In this document: piece by piece, positions 58,813 through 64,000 of the stretch
How positions within the stretch are numbered: the first letter of the stretch is position 1
Layout of the letters: every line of letters begins with the position of its first letter
NCBI GenBank assembly: GCA_032622095.1
Contig: CP136064.1
Coordinates: 2,777,280 to 2,841,279, forward strand
Direction of reading: 5' to 3'
DNA from: Siphonodentalium dalli
Taxonomy: Eukaryota; Mollusca; Scaphopoda; Gadilida; Siphonodentaliidae
Length of the DNA stretch: 64,000 bases
Notes under the pieces: generated by a model
Told to the model about the DNA's origin: nothing
Databases searched by the model: none
Seen by the model: the letters and a program-made list of their open reading frames with translations, nothing else
Made by a program: the position numbers and the translations under genes

Positions 58813-59519
58813 AATTGGCATTAGTTGACAGTAAGTCTTGTTATATAATATAGTCCGAGAGCCCATAAGGTTTTATTGTCGTCACTCTGACCAAAAGACC
58901 CACTCTGCTCATTTTGTGGCAAATTATATGTAGTTCACGGAAACCAATTTCTTGCGAGTGGGAAACGCGGCGTTTGGGAGATATTTAACATAGAATGATG
59001 CCTGGTGAGAGCAAAAAATGTTACTTAAGTGTTGGGGGAGGGTTAGTAATTTCGAATGTATGCATCATATGTGATGTCAGCTAACACGTTATATATACCA
59101 TTTTGTCGGCAATAAGTCATTCTATCTAGTGAATAAACACAGAATTAGAATTTCAGCCACTGACCTAGAGTACGAGAGGTCAAAGGTCAAATATATTTTG
59201 AAACGCCATTTTCTTTTAAATGTCAAATTGGAAAGTTAGCTTAAGAAATTTTATAATCATCTGTTGGAATCCGTTCGAGTATAATTTCGAACTTTACTGT
59301 ATACCAGATTCGGATATGTGGAAAGAAAATTAACACAGCAGTAATTGCAACCATTTAAGATGTCAGCCAAAATGTGTGCCGAAATAGCGAAAAACAGTAA
59401 AAATTCATAAGGTCACTTTTATCGCCGTTATAGTAAAGATGATGTCACATGCGGTCATGTTGTCCGTTCGATACGTTATGGTAATATACAACCCTTACAA
59501 ATTAGCCAAAAATCCGACA

Positions 59520-60435
59520 CAAATATCCAATATGGCGGCCAAGATGGCCGCCGAAATGTGAAATTTGCTATTTTTTGGACATTTCACCACCTTTCGTTTG
59601 TCTCTGTTGGAAAATATTGGCTCCTTGACGCGATGCTATACATTTATCGTATAGAAGAATCATTGGCGAACACATGGGGATAATAATATACATTCCTTGC
59701 TGTAAAAGTTTTGTCCGATATCACGTTTTCTCAAATGCCGGTATAATCCGGTAAAAGCCAAAACGACGCTAATAACGCAATGACTGTTTCGAATCAATGA
59801 ATGTTATTGCTATCACAACAAAACCCACGCGTATGAGATACTCGAGCTAGGATTCCTCTTATACCTGAGTTGAGAAATATTCACCCAAATCCAAGATGGC
59901 GGCTTAAATGGCCACCAGAAATAGAAATATTGCCGAATATCGCTGATTTTAACATCAGTGACAGTTATTGTCACGACAACTCCACACCTGCTTACTATTG
60001 TGAGTTGGGTACACTGAGTCGAAGAAATGTGCTTATATTTCATCCAAATAAAAGTTGCCCAAATTCAAAATGGCGCCCACAATGATGGACATATTTAGAA
60101 AATCACAGAAAATCTCTCATATTCACATCATTGGGCATTATTGACGAGACAACTCTACCCATGCTTACAGCCGAGTTGGAAATACTGTGATAAAGTAATT
60201 ATCTTGGATTTGATGAAGGACTTTTTTTCCAAATCGAAGATGGCGGCCAAAATGGCGTCCGAGATTTGAAAACAAGCTTACATTCCTTTACTTTCATACT
60301 ATGTGCGTCATTGTTATGAGAATTCTACACACACTTAAATATTCATATGGAAAATTGATATGAAGTATCTATTTGAGTTTGGTCAACTCTCACAATCAAG
60401 ATTGCTGCCAAACTGGTGGCCAGAAATTGAAAAGA
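59520..60435 (+). repeat. Array of ~170-bp units bearing AAGATGGCGGCC words (left arm of IR2)
   Basis: Words at 59528 (GGCGGCCAAGATGGCCGCCG), about 59889 (CCAAGATGGCGGC), 60064 (CAAAATGGCGCC), 60237 (GAAGATGGCGGCC) and 60399 (AAGATTGCTGCC) are spaced about 160-175 bp (or twice that). Between them lie GACAACTCTAC/ACCCATGCTTAC and GTTGGAAATA words. AAGATGGCGGC is the extended YY1 consensus. The mirror copies are at 63000-63900. Confidence 0.7.
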
Positions 60436-61552
60436 AGTCGAAATTATCACACACTAATTTCAACTTTTCGTCATAATATCAATATGTATGGATTGAACGA
60501 AACGGTACATACGCCAACTATTAGTTCCAACATAGGTCGTCGCCTTCTGGAAGGATGAAAACCCACAATAATCGTGATGTGGCATTTCGAAATCCATTCC
60601 CACTAAGCGCCCATACTGGCCGTAATCGTATATGGGTGCACCGAATAGTCATAGTATGACTTCAAAGAATCAAAACAACAGTACCTGAGCTTATTCTGAT
60701 TTGCCATGTTCAGCATTATATGGGCCAGCATTCTATCTCGTTGACACCAACACAGTTTTCTACAATTCTTGGCAGAAGGGTCCCACTAATCGAAATGTTT
60801 CAAACAACACATATGCCGGTGTCAAGCTCGCGCGTTTGTCTCGAAAGATGGGAATTCTTATCCTTATTCTTGACGAGCTTCATTCGTGGTAGCTTATGGT
60901 ATAATTCAGACAATACATATGGGGTCTGATCGTCATATTGTGTGATAAACTAGAAAGTTATGCGGTCGATGCGTACAATAGCTTTCAGAAGGACGTCTCT
61001 ATCTGCTTATTTTTCAGATTTGGTAACTTAATGTGGATAACAAAATGGTGATCTACCCATCCAGCCATTTCTCAATATATGGTTCATCAATTCACATATT
61101 CACATACTGACGTAGCCGGATATGTTCTGTATATGGCTTCGAATTTCTGAAAGCCTAACATTTGACGGGTGCCTTTCTGCTAAGGCGTAGAAGACCATAA
61201 TGCATAATATACTTTCACTTCTTGACCGTGATCATAAGAACAGTCCTTGTGGCTTCCAGCAATCGTCTCACCATACAGATCCAAGCAGATAATAACAATA
61301 CACAGTCATGGTGGCGTCCACCAATCGTCTCACCGTACATATCCAATCAAATAATAACAATACACACGGTGCTAGTTTGTGGGAAAGTGTCATGATAGTG
61401 GAAATGAAATTGAACCATGACTGCACTGCCCCTTCTTTGTGTATGTTTTAGATTTAGACATGATCTCATGTAGCTTTGCTTTCCTTATATGTTAAGATTG
61501 TATCTTCCAATCCGTCTGGAAGCCGTTCTTAATCAATTAGACCAGGCTTGTA

Positions 61553-61616
61553 CCATTGGCTACTACTATATAAGCCCCGCCTATCTACTCACTTCTCTGT
61601 AGTCTTGAGGACGATG
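61553..61616 (+). promoter_or_regulatory. CCAAT/TATA promoter-like stretch inside IR2
   Basis: CCATTGG (61553-61559, an inverted CCAAT box) is followed 7 bp later by TATATAAG (61567-61574), and a first ATG is at 61614-61616, about 40 bp further, preceded by a pyrimidine-rich TCTACTCACTTCTCTG that could hold the start. The spacing fits a compact animal RNA polymerase II promoter. Functional status is unknown. Confidence 0.4.
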
Positions 61617-62302
61617 CATTTGATAGTTGATGTCAAACTCACGATGGGTGATGGTCGGTGTGGTTCAAGAAAGTACAATGCCATCACCACAAGGGTGAAA
61701 TTTTTAACTCGAAAAACATCTAGGGGATTGTTGAGACCTTGCATTAAGTTTAACCTACGTTGGATACACCAATTTATTTCTTGGTAACATCGCCATTCAA
61801 AGCCATTGTCCTGCATGAGACATATTAACTACTATATTCTAAAGTTATATACTATAAAGCTATATGACCATAAAGGTCAAGTTCACCAATGTCATCATCC
61901 ATTCCCATCGATCTATAAATTGTTCTCACAAATGCATCACAGTTCCTTGGAAAATACCGCCCATATACTGACACTAGTCTTGAGAGAGGATAACAACAAC
62001 GCATACCTTCATTCCATAAAGACTCTTCTGGGGAGGATAGGATAGTATTATCCAGACAAAATTACATGTCTGGTCAAGTTGATTAAGAACGGCCTTGAAA
62101 CGGATGTGGAAACACAAATATTACCACACCAAAAGCACCAACACATGACATATTATCATATCTGAAACATGCACCTGATGTTGGGGTGTATGCCATGGCC
62201 CATTTCATTCCCACTGTCATGGCGCTTGTCTACAAACTAGCACCGCGAGTATTGTTCTTCTCTGCTAACGACACGAATGCGGGACGTTACAAAGTTGCTT
62301 AG
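61614..62302 (+). pseudogene. Broken coding frame inside IR2, unknown family
   Basis: Downstream of the TATA-like box three open pieces look protein-coding: 61614-61787 (57 codons from ATG); a piece ending at TAG 62043-62045 (LENTAHILTLVLREDNNNAY, then LHSIKTLLGRIG), which continues in the same frame past the stop as YPDKITCLVKLIKNGLETD; and, after a frame change near 62115, KAPTHDILSYLKHAPDVG, AMAHFIPTVMALVYKLAP and LFFSANDTNAGRYKVA, with a stop at 62300-62302. I do not recognise it. Given its place between the arms it may be the element's own decayed gene. No DDE triad or zinc motif is visible. Confidence 0.35.
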
Positions 62303-64000
62303 AGTCATGATCAAGAAGTGTGGGTATTTGGTACATTATGGTCTTCTCTGTAGCAGATATGCATGTGTCCAAGGGAATGAGATAGCTAGCTACCTTTGAA
62401 ACACTGCCGAAGTTGTCCACGTATGCCAATACGTTCGCTAAGTTTGTGAGTTGAACCATCTATTGAGAAATGACTAGTTAACTGGGAAGTTCGCCAGGTG
62501 TACATGTGGTTATCCACATGGGATATGAGAAATACATACATAGAGATGACCTGTAAGCTTGTATACTTATAGACCATATGCCTTTCTAGTTCAAGATGAC
62601 GACCAAATCCCATATTTCGCAGGTATTTAAAATCTTAAGCTTTATACCGGAAAATTAATTGCTTGAAACGTTATGATAAGAGGGACCCTACTCACAGGAC
62701 GTGTTGAATACTTTGCCGGTGTGAGCGACCTAGATTGATCAGGCAAAGAAATGGAAACTGGTCCAAATCATTAAGAACGTGGCAAATCATAATCTGTTAT
62801 CAGGTAATTGTTCTACGGTTACGGCCATTATCGCCTCGAAGTGTCGAATGGATTTCGAAATGCCACATCGCGATTTTAATTGCTGGTTTTCGTACTTCCA
62901 GAAGGATGCGAGCATTTTTATGCATTTTGATACGTTTTAAGTTGAACTAATAAGTGGTTTGTGTATAGTTTCGTCCATACATATTGATATTATGATTTCT
63001 TTTAAATCTCTGGCTCCAGTTTAGCTGCCATCTTAACATTGAGTACCAACACCAATAGCCAAACTCGAATCAATACTTCATATACATTGTCCATATCAGC
63101 ATGTAATGGTGGGTAGAATTCGCGAAACAATAACGCCCATCGTAAGAAAGTAAAGGAATTTTGGCGAGTTTTCAAATATCGGTCGCCATCTTAGATTTGG
63201 AAAACTATTTCTTGCATGGGATGTAAGTTACTTACTTCATCACAGTATTTCCAACTCAGCTGTAAGCATGGGTAGAGTTGTCTTGACAATAATGCCCAAT
63301 GATGTGAATATGAGAGATTTTCGGTGATTTTCTAAATCTGTCCACCATTGTGGGCGCCATTTTGGATTTGGGCGACTTTTATTTGGATGCAATATAAGCA
63401 CTTCGACTCAGTGTTCCCAACTCACAATATGTGACAATAACTGTCACTGATGTTAAAATCAGCGATTTTGGGCAATGTTTCTATTTCTGGTGGCCATTTT
63501 GGTCGCCATCTTGGATTTGGGTGAATATTTCTCAACTCAGATATAAGAGGAATCCTAGCTCGAGTATCTCCTGCACATATATACGCGTGGGTTTTGTTGT
63601 GATAGCAATAACATTCATTGATGATTCGAAACAGTCATTGCGTTATTAGCGTCGTTTTGGCATTGACCGAATTATACCGGCATTTGGGAAAACGTGATAT
63701 CGGACAAACATTTCCAGCAAGGAATGTATATTATTATCCCCATGTGTTCGCCAATAATTCTTCAATACGATAAATGTATAAAATCGCGTCAAGGAGCCAA
63801 TATTTTCCAACAGAGACAAACGAAAGATGGTGAAATGTCCAAAAATAGCAAATTTTCACATTTCGGCGGCCATCTTGGCCGCCATATTGGATTTTTGTGT
63901 CGGATTTTTGGCTAATTTTTAAGGGTTGTATATTACCATAACGTATCGAACGGACAACATGACCGCATGTGACATCATCTTTACTATAACGGCGATCAGA

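Larger units (their letters stand above)
59415..64000. mobile_element. Long inverted-repeat element IR2 (right end beyond the window)
   Basis: The left arm (59415-about 60630) and the right arm (about 62815-64000) are reverse complements: CGCCGTTATAGTAAAGATGATG (59423) with CATCATCTTTACTATAACGGCG at the window end; GGAGCCAATATTTTCCAACAGAG with its complement at 59600; GGCATTTCGAAATCCATTC in both. Identity is over 90%, higher than IR1. Outward pairing would continue past 64000. The arms are over 1.2 kb and contain ~170-bp subunits, each with an AAGATGGCGGC-type word. The interior of about 2.2 kb holds a promoter-like stretch and a broken frame. Confidence 0.8.

Overview
This is AT-rich animal DNA with eukaryotic introns, very low coding density and a dense mosaic of nested repeats. 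The repeats point to a mollusc, most likely a bivalve. There are tandem arrays of about 160-175 bp units containing phrases such as GTTATGGCCCTT or GGGCATAACTC, (GTCC)n microsatellites inside mobile-looking units, GCTCACCTGAGAC-type repeats, and a Mutator-family transposase relic of a kind I know from mollusc and cnidarian genomes. No organism can be named from the sequence alone. There is no bacterial, organellar or rRNA content and no CRISPR array.

Likely host coding sequence is limited. The best gene is at 282-3437 (+): five exons with consensus splice sites and compatible phases give a 245-residue protein that I do not recognise. A two-finger C2H2 terminal exon lies at 9506-9716 (-). Two short lysine-rich candidate last exons (11786-11828 and 58757-58812, both +) are speculative.

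Layout. 1-4.3 kb: repeat-containing 5' part, the five-exon gene, and a 520-bp terminal-inverted-repeat (TIR) element with a 9-bp target duplication in its probable 3' UTR. 4.6-5.9 kb: a palindromic element split by a hAT-like insertion. 6.4-9.1 kb: little. 9.5-11.8 kb: zinc-finger exon and a segmental duplication. 13.4-14.2 kb: TTAA-flanked piggyBac-like element. 14.75-19.3 kb: a first long inverted-repeat element (IR1). 20-21.4 kb: dispersed repeats. 22.1-26.4 kb: a TIR element with a perfect 42-bp TIR and a GC-richer, degenerate Pro/Ser-rich interior, followed immediately by a short relative. 28-30.2 kb: perfect hairpin, LINE fragment and dispersed repeats. 32.9-42.8 kb: hairpins, minisatellites and tandem arrays. 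42.9-44.4 kb: two long-palindrome MITEs and the Mutator relic. 44.9-47.4 kb: direct repeats around a gag-like Pro/Tyr-rich frame. 47.4-50.1 kb: arrays and a second DDE-type transposase relic. 53.1 kb: a hAT MITE with a clean 8-bp target duplication. 55.3-57.2 kb: a 0.66-kb near-identical duplication. 57.4-58.5 kb: nested mollusc repeats. 59.4 kb to the window end: a second long inverted-repeat element (IR2) whose right arm runs off the window.

The most interesting material is the pair of long inverted-repeat elements. Their arms carry arrays of AAGATGGCGGCC-like words, which match the known YY1-binding consensus. IR2 also encloses a CCAAT/TATA promoter-like stretch and a broken reading frame of unknown family. 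Other points of interest are the 42-bp-TIR element family at 22-26 kb and 44.3 kb, and the tandem repeat at 42.2 kb built on GTTACCATGGAAAC (RFX X-box-like) palindromes. Assignments below rest on reading by eye. No database search was possible.
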